Positions 9,305-21,386 are shown, counted from the stretch's first letter. The stretch is DNA of 25,309 nucleotides from Gnetum montanum (GCA_015680685.1 MNCI01003297.1:747418-772726), one strand, 5' to 3'. The notes: generated by a model not told the origin, from the sequence alone. Made by a program: numbers and translations.

Positions 9305-10066
9305 GATGAACTTTGTGATACACATTGTAGCATTATGGATAGATTAAATGTTTCATTTATGCATTTAATATTTTTTTTCATTTATTCAATATTTTTTTAG
9401 TACTTAAGTTAATTAAGTGAGATAAGCTAGATAGATTAAATAAATAAGTATGATCACTTTAAGTGTAACACATATTTTCTTGGTAACCCTAGTAGGATTA
9501 TTGCTTGATTTTCTTAGTAGCATAGCGCTTGGTAATCCCAAAAGTAGGTATGTGAGTTTAGGACATGCACAACAAGTGGGGCTGGATTCTTATGTTAGGA
9601 TTAGTTAGACATGAGTGAATTAATTAGATCTCAGTAGTATTAAATCATCTTACCTTTATATTTTAGCATCACAAACCCTAAAAACCTAAAACCATAAAAA
9701 TCATATACCTCGATTACACTTAACCATACCATGTACATCACAAGTGTAATTGAAAAGATAATGAATGATCTTAAGGTAAGGTTCACTACCTACATGGCTA
9801 GTGTACCAAAGAACATAGAGTCCTTGGAATTTGACTAGATCGCGTGTGAATGCTTCGTGATTCATATGGTTGAGCATAGGGATACCTTTGTTGCTCATCA
9901 CCCATAAAAAAATATTCTTTTTACCAAGAGTCTTAATAATAAGTGGTGTCATTTTTTCAAAGACATAGATATGTTCAATTGAAAACTTCTATCCAATTTG
10001 CAAGTGGACATAGAATCAATACATCATCCAATTTATATAGAACAAATACATTATCCAATTTGCAAA

Positions 10067-10396
10067 CGGATATAGAAGAAACACATTACTATGTCACTAG
10101 TAGTAAGTGGATCTCCTTGCATATGCTGCATGTGAATGGAAAAAAGCATTTAAGAAATCAATGATGGTAGATTAATTATAAATGAATGATTCTTAACATT
10201 TGTAATAGTAAATGGTATCATTTAATAAAAATTGGAGGAAAGTGAAAGAAAATGTATGGTTGAAAAGTGATCTCAAGTGGATATAAAAGAAACATGTCAT
10301 GAATGACAAGTTGATATCCTTGCATATGCTACATGTGAATGGAAAAATTCATTGCAAAAAGTAATGATGGCACATAAATCATAAATGGATAATGAT
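10067..10396 (+). repeat. Degenerate direct repeat, ~125 bp, two copies
   Basis: 10067-10190 and 10278-10396 share GGATATARAAGAAACA, TATCCTTGCATATGCTRC/ATCTCCTTGCATATGCTGC, ATGTGAATGGAAAAA and a closing AATGATGG...ATAAATGRATRATGAT. Copies are offset by roughly 205 bp, with diverged sequence between them. Confidence 0.7.
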
Positions 10397-10635
10397 CTGT
10401 ATCTTAGCATCTATTGTTGGTCGAATCCTGGAAATCCATGCAAGGAATGTTGTTATCTTGTGTTCCATATTTTGATGGAAACTCCTCACTCACCACTACC
10501 ATTGATTTTTGGAGCTAATCCTTCTTCCTAGATTATAAAAATAATTTTTCATGATCATAGGGAAGGAAGTTAAGCTCACAGCAAATCGATCAACCTATAA
10601 AAGTATATCATGGTGAGTGCTCAGAATCTTAGCTC

Positions 10636-11312
10636 TATAGACTTTCTATTTTTATTGCTAATGTTTTGTACTTAATGTTTAAATTTATTTATTAGCAAAC
10701 TACTATTTATATGTTCTTTATTGAATTTGATCATTAAAAGTTTTTTTGAAATTTTTTATTACCAGCTTGAAAGAAATTATAGCTTCAATGTAGTTCCCTA
10801 GGTCTTCTATTTTTTCTACACATGTTATGCACTTAATGTTCAGATTTATTTGTTAGCAAAGTACTAATCAAATTTCAAATATTTACTTAAGATGATATTC
10901 ATTTGGTTTTGTTATCATCATGCTTCTATCCTCTATTGATTTGGGCAATGTTAGTTTGCATTTTGAGATTTCTTATCTTTTCATATTGTTGTGTGATTGC
11001 AATATCTAATTTATGTAAATTTGCATTGAGATTATTTTCATATTCATCTTTCAATATTTCTAATTTTTGTTATTTGTCTTTAATTTGTAAAATTTTGAAT
11101 GCTGGAGTTGACCATCTAATCTTTGTTTTACTACTTTCTCTTATTTTTCTTGATATATCTTTTGGAATGAGTTGTCACTCTTCATTAGTTAGAAAACTAT
11201 TATTTAAATGGTCTTTATTGCATTTGATTATTGAAATTATTTTGAAATTTTTCATGAACAACTTGAGAAAAATGGTAGCTTTAAATTAGTTCTCTATGCC
11301 TTCTATTTTCTA
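10636..11312 (+). repeat. Weak, diverged repeats in AT-rich DNA
   Basis: TCTATTTTTATTGCTAATGT at 10636 resembles 10808 and following (both run to TTAGCAAASTACTA). 10711-10818 resembles 11197-11312 (both contain TTTGATYATT, TTTGAAATTTTT and a CTTCTATTTT end). By eye the similarity is modest, so these may be old tandem copies of one unit. Confidence 0.45.
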
Positions 11313-12129
11313 ACAACTTCTTCAGAATGTTGAGTTGTCCTGTGTATTTTGTTAAATAGTGTTGTGGATCTATTATTAAATAGTATTTTTATCTAAACTT
11401 TAAGGTGTTTTTAATGAAATTTGCAGTGTTTATAATTGTTCCTTATTTTGCAATTTTCTAATTTCTTCTCTTAAGTCTTCCTTAGTTGTTTCTCAATTTT
11501 TGACAATTCTATTTTGCTATGTGTATCTTGTTTTTGTAGTTGGATTAAGGCTTGGTAGCCTATGTCAAAGTTTGGAAATCCTAATTTATCTAGCAAAAAT
11601 AAGCTTATTCAATTTAGTTAATTATGTTCCCATAATATTGATTGTAAATGATGCAAACTTTTCAAAATTGAAAGTACTGATCTATAACTACTAATAGATA
11701 ATCTATACTTTTCTATATTTGTTTCTATTAATTATGCTCTAGGTATTTGATTTAATGATGATATTTGATAGCTTTTGGCTTCCATCGTGGTGGCCTAACT
11801 TCTTCTTGCAAATCATATTATAAAAATTTTGTTCTAGTCTCCTTATCTAATCTAATTAACTTAGGCTGAGAAGCAAATTGTAAATATTTTTTGTTTGTTT
11901 TGGCATGGATTCCAATACCTTAAATGTCACATATATAGAAATGAAATCAGATCTATCTTTGCGTACATGGGTAAAAAACACACAAAGACCAAGTTTCAGT
12001 TAAAATACCCATTTTTCCATTACTACCTTCCACATCATTAGTGTTTCTTTAATCTCAATTTTTTTGTCTTCAAATTGGAGTGTAGCAAGTAGTAGTTATC
12101 ATACTAAAAAAAATAAGTCAATACCTATG

Positions 12130-12608
12130 GCTTCAAGAGTTTTCAAGCTTTAGGTCAATGGCCAAGCTACACACAATCATCAAATCCTTTGTCTATGAGT
12201 TAGCTCATATTATTGAGATAAGCTACAATACATGTACCTTCTTGGTGGTTTTCATGCATCCTTTGTAGTCACAGTAAATTATTCAATTCTAAAGTTGTAA
12301 GAATTGTATTGGAATTTGGGTATAGCCTTAAAACAAAGGTTAAGATTTTGATCATCTCCTATCACCCTATAAACATTCAACCTTTAAAGAAAAATCCTTT
12401 TCATGTATTGTTAAATGGGGTAGTTGAAATTAAGCTTTGAGATAAGTAGCCTTAGCTTGAGAATGATGATCATGGATGGAATGAACAAAGAGCTTTCCAA
12501 AAAATCCAACCACAACCTTGGTTAGATTCAATGGTTTTGCATCAAAATGGGAGAAAAGTTAAAATGTTAGCATTAGTATCACCAATTGATGGCTTGCTAT
12601 TTCTATAA
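12130..12608 (+). pseudogene. Possible decayed coding fragment, unrecognised
   Basis: One frame over 12291-12608 has three internal stops (TGA, TAG, TAG). It contains PINIQPLKKNPFHVLLNGVV and then ENDDHGWNEQRAFQKIQPQP, a mixed composition unusual for random AT-rich DNA. The preceding stretch from about 12130 reads MASRVFKL-stop-VNGQATHNH and further on LQYMYLLGGFHASFVVTVNY. I do not recognise any family. It may be chance or another transposon scrap. Confidence 0.25.
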
Positions 12609-13250
12609 TGTCTTACAGTGTAATGTTAGCACTATGGGTCTTATTAAACTAGCAGTGATAATGTAAACAAGCCTTGCCCACTATGTCTTGCCTACCCAAA
12701 ACGAAATGAAATTTTCCATTCCTTGTTAATGTTCTTGCACATTAAAGAAATTTTCCATGTTTGGATTATGGAATCAAACTCTTCTGATAGTTTATTTACT
12801 AAATACCAATATTTCACTAGCATTCTTGGTGACAACTTGAAATTTATAAACCATGTCAAGTTAAGTATTTCATACAAAAGAAAGCTTCTCCGTAAGTAGA
12901 ATAATTCCCACAAAAGAACATAGAGTCTTTAAGTTGGATTCAAATGGATTAGACTGAAATATAGCTTTGTTCTATGAATTGGGGTCTAAGGCCTTGTTAT
13001 CCAAAATTTCACAGAAAAGAAAGATTAGTGTTTTAACCTTAAATGTAATAATGTTATCCCTGACACATTATTTGGCACCCCAAAAGTCCCTTAAAGTAGA
13101 TTTAGAATCAGGATAGAACTCAAGAAGAATACACCTCAGCAATCAACAATTCTAAAACATATGCCAACAAACAACATGTTAGTGTTAACATGTGTCCTAA
13201 GTGCTGTTTCAAATATGACAAATGCATTATACTAGAAAATCTAGATAGCA

Positions 13251-14389
13251 CTCCCTTGTTCCACTCACCTAGACACCATAGGGACTACTAGTTGAATCCT
13301 CCAGATTCATTACCACATGCTAGTAGTTGGTGTTGCACTCCTTCGTGCACATGCAACATCCCATAGCACATCCCATGACACACTCGGTTTACATACGAAT
13401 ATAGAGTTGAACTACACAACCCTTCTAGGCATAGTCCTTGCACTTGCATAGTCCCTAGACCATTAGGGAGGACTCCTTGCACTTGCATAGTCCCTAGACC
13501 ATTAGGGAGGTAGTAGGCCATCATCAACCCTACTACCTCTCTCAAAATCCTCCCTGGCTTAAAATGAGCAATGACCTTGGAGCATAGCCTAGGTAACGCA
13601 TGAGGCAGCTAAACCATAACCGAGGAAGGTTTCCATACATTCTAGGAAAGTAAGCTAGAGTCTAGTCTAAAAGGACCTTAGGTTTTGAAAGGTCCAATTG
13701 CTAGGGTCTAAGATCTTAAAGCTTCTTTTTGAACTTAACTATCTTCCTAAGATCTGAACTCATCATAGCATTCAACATCCAAGTCAAGAATGGTACCATT
13801 CAAGACTTGGTATGTCCATCCTTCCACATCTTGCCTAAGATGCAAGACTATAGAAGGAATCCTAGTGGCCTATCATAGCAACACAATAGAACACACTAAC
13901 CTAAGGATGCATGAGTCTAAGGAATCCCCCAACTCACTTGTACCTAAAGATTTAGGGATTTCAAGATCAACATGGTTTGCTTTTCTATGCGAAACCTAAG
14001 CCCCATCACCTATAGAGTTCTTAAAAATGCTCTAGGAATCCCCTTAATGCAGGCTCTCATAGGAACTCATCCTTGGATCCTATGAGTCACCACATGACAT
14101 GCCTCTTCTAGTCTATTTGTTCTCATCTTTTTGGAAGTCTTTTTTTCATAGGAGGATTCTTTATCCATTACTAGAGCAGCCAAGCTGGGAGGTTAATCAC
14201 TTGCTCCCAAGAGAAGTTTAAGATTTAGTTTTCCTAGGACCTCAAATGCTTTAGTGATTCACAACTATCATTTAAGTTTAGACAGTGTTTCTAGTGGACA
14301 AAAAATTTCACTTTCATATCAAGACCATGGCTAGTGATCCAAAAGTTTCAAATGTAGTCAGCTCTCTTTCCTTGTATAGATTATATACA
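13251..14389. other. Region 3' of integrase remnant, no gene assigned
   Basis: In the orientation of the integrase remnant this is the downstream side, where a chromodomain tail and 3' LTR would be expected. I could not define LTR ends. Around 14180-14270 (minus strand) a fragment ESLKHLRS...ILNFSWEQVINLP could be the degraded end of a gypsy polyprotein, but this is weak. The frame at 13288-13545 (-) owes its apparent peptide repeat to the 39 bp duplication listed below. Confidence 0.35.
13435..13510. repeat. Perfect 39 bp tandem duplication
   Basis: TCCTTGCACTTGCATAGTCC...CATTAGGGAGG is present twice head to tail (13435-13473 and 13474-13510), identical over the 37 bases shared. Identity in such decayed surroundings indicates a recent duplication. 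Confidence 0.9.
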
Positions 14390-15530
14390 AGGTTATTCTC
14401 AAATCAAGAGGCTTCTCTCAAGATAAGGAAACCCATTAGGTAGTGGCTTCAATATGTTGACATGAAAAATTGGATGGAATCTATCCATATTAATCAGTAG
14501 CTTAAGCTTATATGTCATAATGTTAATTTTATTGATGATTTGAAAGGGACCATCATACCACCTTATCAATTTGGATGTAGTTCCCTATTTTAGATTAAAC
14601 TGACAAGGGTCTAATTTTAAGAGAACCCAATCTCCCACTTTGAGTTCATGTGTTGGCATTTTTGGTTAATGTACTTTTTCATACACTACATTACCTTCTC
14701 TAGACAAACCATTGTAGTTTCAAAATTTTTAGACCACACCTTCAAGAACTCATCTACTAAGGGATGTCATCCTTGCAAAGAAGGAGAGACCATGTGTGGG
14801 GTAATGGTTTGTCTTCCCATTAATAATTATGTGGGAGAAAATCCAGTAGTTGATGACTTCTAGATGTTATAACTTAGTTGGGTAATCCCTAATAAAATAG
14901 GCTAGTTCTTTTGATTACTACAGACATAATGTCAGAGGTACTCCTCAAGTACATGATTCATCTATTCTATTTTTTTGTTTTTTTGTGGGTAAAAACTTGT
15001 TGATAACTTGAGGGTAGTGCCCATCATGTCAAACAAGGCCCGCCAAAAGGCACTTGTAAATTTGAGATCACGATCTAATAATATGCTCATAGGTAACCCA
15101 AAATATCAAACCATTCTATCAAAGTAATATGCTATGGTGTCCTCAACTAAACATTGATATGGACAGGGAATAAATATGGAAAACTTGAAAAATTTATCCA
15201 CCACCACAATGATGTTGCTCAGGCCTTGAACATTTGGTAGGCCTGTGATGAAATCGATGGTCATTGTAGCCCATGGGAATGGTGGGATTTCCAAAGGGAG
15301 TAGAATCCATTAGGATGCTTCATAGAACCTTTTTCCTATTGACACACTAGAAACTTTTGAACATAGGCAATCACATCTCAATACATCTTCAGCTAGAAGA
15401 AGGTTCTCTTGATTAGTGGTAGAGTTATTTGCTACCCAAGGTGCCCAACCCATTGTGTCTCATGGCATTCTCAAATAATCTCCTTATAGAGTCCATCCCA
15501 ATCTAGGACATGGATTTTATTGTCTTAAAA
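14390..15530 (-). pseudogene. Ty3/gypsy integrase remnant (chromovirus-like)
   Basis: Reading downward on the minus strand, domains appear in the family order. First is the H2C2 zinc-binding region (ECHETQWVGHLG near 15450-15480; the C-x2-C end near 15340 reads KFLVCQ, so the first Cys is replaced by Phe). Next is the catalytic core with IDFITGLP (first Asp at 15253-15255), LLDRDLKF (second Asp at 15073-15075) and Glu at 14965-14967, giving D-35-E spacing. Last is the C-terminal GPY/F-type module WYDGPFQIINKI (about 14530-14566), followed by FHPIFHVNILKPLP. Integrase inserts the element cDNA into host DNA. This copy has many stops (TAG, TGA, TAA) and frame changes, and no reverse transcriptase or RNase H upstream, so it is dead. 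The upstream break is at about 15545. Confidence 0.88.
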
Positions 15531-15544
15531 TTAAAGTATTGATG

Positions 15545-15800
15545 TGTAAATATTGGACACACCAACATCAGGAAAAAAACCTTGTTTAAGGAGACTATTT
15601 CCTAGGGTGCCTTTTAAATGAGTACAAAAATCCTAGAATAGTCTCATTTAGAGAGGGATATGTGAAATTCCAAAAAGCAAATTAAACTAAAAATTCAAAA
15701 GAATTCAAATTGAATAACTCTTTTAAATTTTAAGACTTAATGTTAATATAGTAACTAGTAAATTTAAATTTTTCCATAGTTCTTGCTACTGTCATTGGCC
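15545..15800. other. AT-rich junction, nothing recognised
   Basis: Homology to gypsy pol stops here. The sequence becomes AT-rich without coding signal and leads into the tandem-repeat field to the right. Confidence 0.3.
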
Positions 15801-16218
15801 CATGTTATCTTATCATTATAGATGCTACCATCCAACACTACTCGTAGCCGTCAAGAGAGGAAGGGGGAGAGATCTATTCTACCATCAACCACCACTGTTG
15901 GAAGTTGTTGCATGTTTTTTATGTGCTTGCCACGTGCTGCCTAGGAGAGGGAGAGAGAGGTCAAGCCTACTACAGGAATGTGTTGCCTCTCTACTATTGT
16001 TGCTACCACTGCTAGCCAAAGAATTAATGCATCTACCACTACTGTGCTATCTGCCACTACTACGTGCCTACAATATCTCTCTCACTACTCTTGCTAACTA
16101 CTATCTATAGTAGGGAAAAGAATTTCATCTGTTCAATGATGAAACCTTGCTGATGGGATGAATTGCCACCATCGATCATCATTCAAGTGCATCACCTACC
16201 CCTATTCATTGTGGAAGG

Positions 16219-16249
<31 letters not shown>

Positions 16250-16830
16250 TGCCACCACTATTCTATCTACTACATGCCCTGCCATCCCCTCTAGTTGCCT
16301 ATGATGTCATTGCGTTGCACTACGAGTGACCACCTACCTATCATGCACCTATTGTGGACAGGAACCTCTGTTGCACCACTACTAGTTTCTGCCATTACTG
16401 TTTACTGTCACACATCTCCTATCATGTGTAGAGTGTAGCTTTGAGTAACCATTTTCATTTTGCTACACATAATGCCTCACCTCATGTACCATTTCCATTC
16501 ATTGGGGAAAGGAGAAAAGAGAGAGATGTCACCACTATTTCATCTACCATGCACCCTGTTGTCACCATTAGTCACTTGTGATGTTGCTGTGTTGCACTAC
16601 CAATGACCACCTACCTATTGCACGCTAGCCACTAATAAGAACCTATTTGCTATTGGTCATCACCATGCTAGTGATCATCATAGAATCACAAGCCACTGTT
16701 GCTAAGAGGAAGATGTCTAGTACTCTGCCCCTTGTTTTCCATCTATCGGTGGAAGAGAGGAAGGCTGATCGCTACTATGCACCGGTGTTTATGCACACCT
16801 TCTACTACCTACAATGTCACTACAATGTCA
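15800..16830. repeat. Degenerate tandem-repeat field, ~300 bp period
   Basis: Two clear units lie about 296 bp apart. 16201 onward (ATTCATTGTGGAAGG, a GA run, GCCACCACTATT, CATCTACYAYGCACCCTG-like, TTGCACTAC, GACCACCTACCTAT) matches 16497 onward. Looser relatives (GA-rich run followed by CTAC/CCAC-rich sequence) occur at about 15850, 15945 and 16750. The open frames at 15802-16110 and 16647-16835 are by-products of this CCACTAC-rich composition. Confidence 0.65.
16225..16249. repeat. (AG)n microsatellite, ~12 units
   Basis: An uninterrupted AG run of 25 bases lies inside a unit of the ~300 bp repeat. The second unit has only GAGAGAGA at the same place, so the microsatellite expanded within one copy. 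Confidence 0.95.
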
Positions 16831-16884
16831 CCTAGTTGAGAAGAGGAGGCTCCAAGATCCTTTAGTGTTATGGGTTGTAGCCTT

Positions 16885-17085
16885 CCTTTATACCTACTCC
16901 TTAAATGCCCATGTTGCAAAATTATCCACATCTATTGTCGGTATTACAATCACATTCTCCACTAATCGTAACATCCACTACCAATGGTTACCACCAACCC
17001 ATGTCTCTTTGTGACCTACCTATAATGCCCATATTTACCTTGTTCTCCAACAATCATAACATCCATTGTTGATGGTTACCTATGC
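16885..17085. repeat. Degenerate ~115 bp direct repeat
   Basis: AAATGCCCATGTTGC ... CACATTCTCCACTAATCGTAACATCCACTACCAATGGTTACC is followed by a second copy, TAATGCCCATATTTACC ... TTCTCCAACAATCATAACATCCATTGTTGATGGTTACC. (Segments shown are interrupted; the first starts about 16902 and the second about 17023.) This may be a further decayed part of the neighbouring repeat field. Confidence 0.55.
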
Positions 17086-17164
17086 ACGTTGCCACTACTG
17101 CCATAGAAAATATCCTCTGAATGATCGGTGAGTGGTGTTAGTCAGGGCTCAATTTGTTTCATGG

Positions 17165-19384
17165 GATGCATGTACACCATCAATAAAAAAATGTTTATCA
17201 GTATCTAAATTTAATTAATTTTTGTTGCATAGTAAACCATCACTTTTCTTGAATGAATAATAATTATTCAGTAATGAATATTGGCATATTCATGGAGGTC
17301 TATAAAATAAATACCCATAGTAATTAATTCTAAAATAGATCTATTCTTGGTTCACTCTAAAAAAAGGCATTAATTGTTCCCTTATTAATATTTTTTATTT
17401 GCATTTTCATGTTAGCGAATGAACAATTTTTAAGGTTTTCATTTTTTATTTTTTTCCATTTAAGCATGCAAACTATTGGTTGGTAGGATAATATCTCACC
17501 ACAAAGAAAGTTGGGTGTTACTATGTGAACTAATGTGATGGAGCTTCTCATCGTGAAGCACTTCACCATTGCCCAACTTAGGTGTTAGGCAAAGGTAAGT
17601 AATAACTGATGGCCTTTAGAGATAAAAGTTTTGAAAACTATTATTACTACAATGGTTTTGAGACATACATGATAGATTTAACCATAATAGATGAAAGAAA
17701 TGGATAATGGATAATTGTCATTACTGCCTTGACATGGCATCATCTCCTATATGGGTTAATCATCGACTAGCAAAAGGGTTGCTCTAGGTAAAGTTAAGGA
17801 ATAATACAATAATAAAATATGCTGATTATAATGGTTAAAGAGACTACCTTCATTAATTTCAACCATGGTTGAGGTATGCATTTATGGATGAAAATAATCT
17901 AAAGGTTGTATGATATATGTCATTGAAAGAACCCTTTCTCAAATCATGAAGTCCTACCTAGGGGATTAGATTAGTAAATTGTGGCCCTATGCCTAGCATG
18001 GGTGAGGTTGGCATCAAAACATAGTCCCCAACCTAAAAATTTCATGTAAGTGCAAGGATAACAAAAATCATTGAAATTTTAAAAGAAGATGCAACAAATG
18101 TAGAATCGAAAACATCACAAAATGAACAAATTGAAACTTGAAAGTAAACTACATTGATCTAAACAAGATTAAAATAACCATATCATCAAGAGAGAACTAG
18201 ACATGGGCCACACTTACCACACCATCTTATTTAATTAAGACCAAAATATACTCTTTATAAATCATAACTTTAACTAGATAGATACACACATATATAATTT
18301 AAAGTATATAATTAAGATCTCAACCCCAATCTTCTCACAAGGTAAAAGTAAAAATTATGTGGACTACTTTGAGCATAAGACCTATACTAAACTTAATAAG
18401 GAGGAAAAACTAGCGTTAGATCATAGCTAGTCATAACTTTCAGATTTTTCCTTGGAATAGTTTTTTTTGACATTTTGAAAGAGAATGAATGAAAATGGAT
18501 TATTTGCTTCTTCTTTTTTTTTTTGAATTTTGGAGAAATAGGTTTAAAAGGGGAATGGAGGCTAGGGTGAGGATTGCTTCCAGACCCCATCACACTTAAG
18601 AACTTATTACATTTCCAATGAACATGGTACTCATTCTTTTTCTTTTGTTTCTCTCTCTATTTTTTTCTAAGAAAACTTTGCTCATGGTGTACTTGATTCT
18701 CAAGGAAGGAATTCCAACATGAGTTTGGCCAATTAGCTGCATTGCTAAAGAACATAATCCTTTTAGAACTTTGATCATGATGCAATTCAACCCTCATGTC
18801 TGTGCCTTTTAATTATGACATCATAGTAGGCCTCTTAGGTGGCTAAGGGTTCTCAAGTAGAGATGAACACACTTCACCCTATTGCTCACAAGGTAGTCAT
18901 GGATCATCACATGTAAGGGTTGGGGCTTTTGAGGGGGAAAATGACATTTTCCAAAGCCACTCAGTGATTATGACTAACCATTCTCCAACTTCACATATCC
19001 TAAACTCACATTATCATATGATTACATGATAAGTTAGCATAAATCCCATTGCCCATAATCCATTGTAACTAATAAAACTAAAACCCTGAAAAATACTGAG
19101 AAGAATCATAGAATTATTGAAATATATAATATAAAGGAGACTTTATGTAGTAGTAATAGGATATATCATATAAAGCATTATGCTTACATTATTTTCCAAT
19201 GGTGTTATGATGATCCAACACCTCGTAACTCAAATGACCATAATGATTACTAAAATCATGTTAAAAAGCATAAATCAAACCAAAACCAGTATGCTAAGAA
19301 AGAGATGATGGAAATGCAAATAAAACATGCAAATGCAACTATATACAAATGAAATGTGTGGCAAAGGGGAAGAGAACATGCAAC
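17165..19384. other. AT-rich region, no recognised gene
   Basis: No coding frame, RNA gene or LTR boundary could be supported. If the pol remnant at 19385-20591 kept its 3' end, its polypurine tract and 3' LTR should lie here on the minus strand. The pyrimidine-rich run at 18635-18670 is a possible polypurine tract on that strand, but no TG...CA LTR could be tied to it. The frames at 18393-18593 and 18596-18790 look random. Confidence 0.35.
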
Positions 19385-20591
19385 TAAGAATCTACTAGGT
19401 GTCCACATGGGCCACTTGAGTAGAAATGCTTTAGATGAAATGCATTAAAATTTCTATGTAACTTATATCCTTGCAAATTAGCAATTTTGTGAACATTGGG
19501 GCTAATAAGATTCGTAACTTGGAATGGGTCTCACCACATAGGAGAGAACTTACTTTGAGGTTTTGTTTGACTAGATTTTCTATCTCATTTTAGCACTAGA
19601 TCTCCTATTTTAAAGACTTTACCTGCATATTTATTGTTAGACCATCTTTTTACCATTTTTTGATGATCAAGATTATGAAAACCAATACATGATTATAATT
19701 CACTTGTTCATTTTATATCAAGAACTAAATTTGATGTCCAATTTGAATGTTTCATACAATGAATAATTTTAGATTCTAAAAGTTCATGAGGTTCTTCTTT
19801 CATCGAAGTTTCAATCTTAGGTCTAATAGGCCTAAGTTTTTGTAAGTCATCACATACAACTTCTCTTGGAACATGTTTAATGGATATGTTGTCAAAATTT
19901 GGCACACCTTATAATGTTTTAATGGTTGGGATTTCATTTATATTTTTATCCTCCCTTAAAGGTGGTGGGTCACCTAGAAGAAATCCCTTTCCATCATGTT
20001 GATGATAACGCAAGGTATCTTCAAAGATTTCTTCATCTTATTTAGAAGTTTGATAGGGTTGGGTAGAATCTATATGATGAAAAGAATTTATTTTTGTAAT
20101 TTCACTCACATAGTCATTTATAACATGTTCACCATGCTTAACCTCAATAACTCCAATATAAATGTTAGTTTTTTTATTTTCTAAAGATTGATTTTTCTGA
20201 TCAAAGGTTGTAACTACTTTTTTATAGAAAGGCTCTCTTGGTATGACCATGTATTTGGATCTTCCTTTGATAGGGATTAATAGTTCTAAGAAATTTAATC
20301 TAAAGAAGCCCCCAAACGTGGCTCCAAAAGTCCTAGATAAGAGCACACCACAAGTGGGTGACATGTCAACTACTAAGATATGTATATAACATGTAAATAA
20401 TAGGTTATTGTTTAAGTTGTACTTTTACTCCTTTTAATGATCCTACTATGGGTACATTAGATCCATTGAGTTGAATCACACTTCTCTTTTGTGGTAGCAT
20501 CTATGTTCCTAAGATTTTACATACCTCAAGTTGCATGACACTAATGGTTGCTCTAGAATCCATCAAACAAATACAAATGTCCTTTCCTAGA
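19385..20591 (-). pseudogene. Gutted gypsy pol: protease joined to integrase C-terminus
   Basis: Minus-strand reading. The retropepsin begins near 20591 with LMDSRATISVM; the active-site Asp is at 20558-20560 and the usual DSG Gly is Arg (GGA to AGA). It continues through LPQKRSVIQLNGSNVPIVG to the conserved plant-gypsy segment SPTCGVLLSRTFGATFGG (20038-20364 is open for 108 codons). A hydrophilic linker follows (about 19900-20040), then HVPREVVCDDLQKL and NWTSNLVLDIK (19708-19905). The next recognisable block is an integrase C-terminus: VFKIGDLVLK (about 19585-19615), KFSPMW-stop-DPFQV (about 19525-19555, TAG for Trp), then FNAFHLKHFYSSG. Reverse transcriptase, RNase H and the integrase core, normally several kb, are missing between about 19700 and 19900. 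The gene abuts LTR B with no gag or PBS between. Confidence 0.85.
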
Positions 20592-21206
20592 TGATGAGAA
20601 GCAAGATACCCCTACACTCAACCATACAAATACGAGCGTAGCACACGCGATCCGGTCGAACTCTGTAGACTAAGTGCCTACACGCCCCATGGAACACTTA
20701 GGGTTAATCATTCACTGTCTTCCTAAACTTACTTGTAGTTGTCATGGTGTATTGTTAAGTAAGTCCGAGGTATATGATTTTTATAGTTTTTATGTTTTAT
20801 ATCCTATGCTATTGAGTTGAAGGCTTGAGAAACTAATTACTAACTCTAACTAATGAACTAAGTCTAAATTACCTAGTGTCAGCATCCATTCCCACTTACC
20901 GTACACAGCCTGAACCGATGCAACCGTGGCTACCAAACGCTAATCGTTGCTGGGATCACCACGCGTAACGCACGTGCTCGAAGTGGTCGTACTTAGGCAC
21001 TTAGCTAGGAGGAAAGGGTAAGAGAATCTAATCTAGCCTAAGTTATGAGCATCCATTCTTTGATTATCCGTGCACATACTTAAATGCTCGTAATCAAGTT
21101 GTACTCATTCCGCATTACTAGGAGATAAGGGTGAGAGAGAAAGTAATAAATAACATTAAATAAAATCCTATTCCATGCACTACAAGGTTTATCTAAGAAG
21201 TTTGTT

Positions 21207-21212
21207 TTTATT
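21207..21212 (-). promoter_or_regulatory. Poly(A) signal of LTR B
   Basis: AATAAA on the minus strand, about 174 bp after the TATA box, within the block conserved in LTRs B, C and D. Confidence 0.55.
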
Positions 21213-21378
21213 GCCGTACACAACTTGTGTTTAGGTACAATGTTGCTCGAATAAAGATCCATTCACTTTAGGACTCCTACTGCGGGCACATGGAAAATAT
21301 TCTATCTCTGGAGTGATTAATCTACTAGAGTTTCCCTACTTCTTGCCTAGGATGAGGAAACAAGGAAGAGCTACCTCT

Positions 21379-21386
21379 TATTTATA
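21379..21386 (-). promoter_or_regulatory. TATA box of LTR B
   Basis: TATAAATA on the minus strand lies just downstream of the GATATC array, in the same relative place as in LTR C. Confidence 0.7.

Larger units (their letters stand above)
8967..9900 (+). mobile_element. LTR copy D, diverged subfamily, 3' LTR
   Basis: Begins TGATGAG and ends CTCATCA, about 934 bp. It shares with copies A-C the CTTTATTyGAGCA and AATAAAGATGA blocks (9254-9310), the AAAAATCATATACCTCG box (about 9695) and the final GACTAGATCGCGTGTG...CATATGGTTGAGCATAGGGATACC. It is clearly more diverged than A, B and C are from one another, and its U3 repeat is different. No primer-binding site follows 9900, which agrees with a 3' LTR. 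The flanking 5 bp cannot be tested as a target duplication because the partner LTR is not visible. Confidence 0.8.
9901..13250. other. AT-rich region, no recognised gene
   Basis: This long AT-rich stretch holds weak internal duplications (listed separately). The 128-codon + strand frame at 10903-11289 is hydrophobic because the strand is T-rich. The opposite strand over 11260-10940 reads as a charged, coiled-coil-like peptide (LKDEYENNLNANLHKLDIAI) with two stops, which is no stronger than composition would give. A somewhat better coding scrap lies at 12130-12608. Confidence 0.4.

Noticed and set aside
10903-11289. 128-codon + strand frame resembling a membrane protein
   Set aside because: The hydrophobicity follows from T-rich composition. 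There is no start context, homology or conserved pattern.
13288-13545. Minus-strand frame with a 13-residue peptide repeat
   Set aside because: The repeat reflects the 39 bp DNA duplication. The rest of the frame has no coding character.
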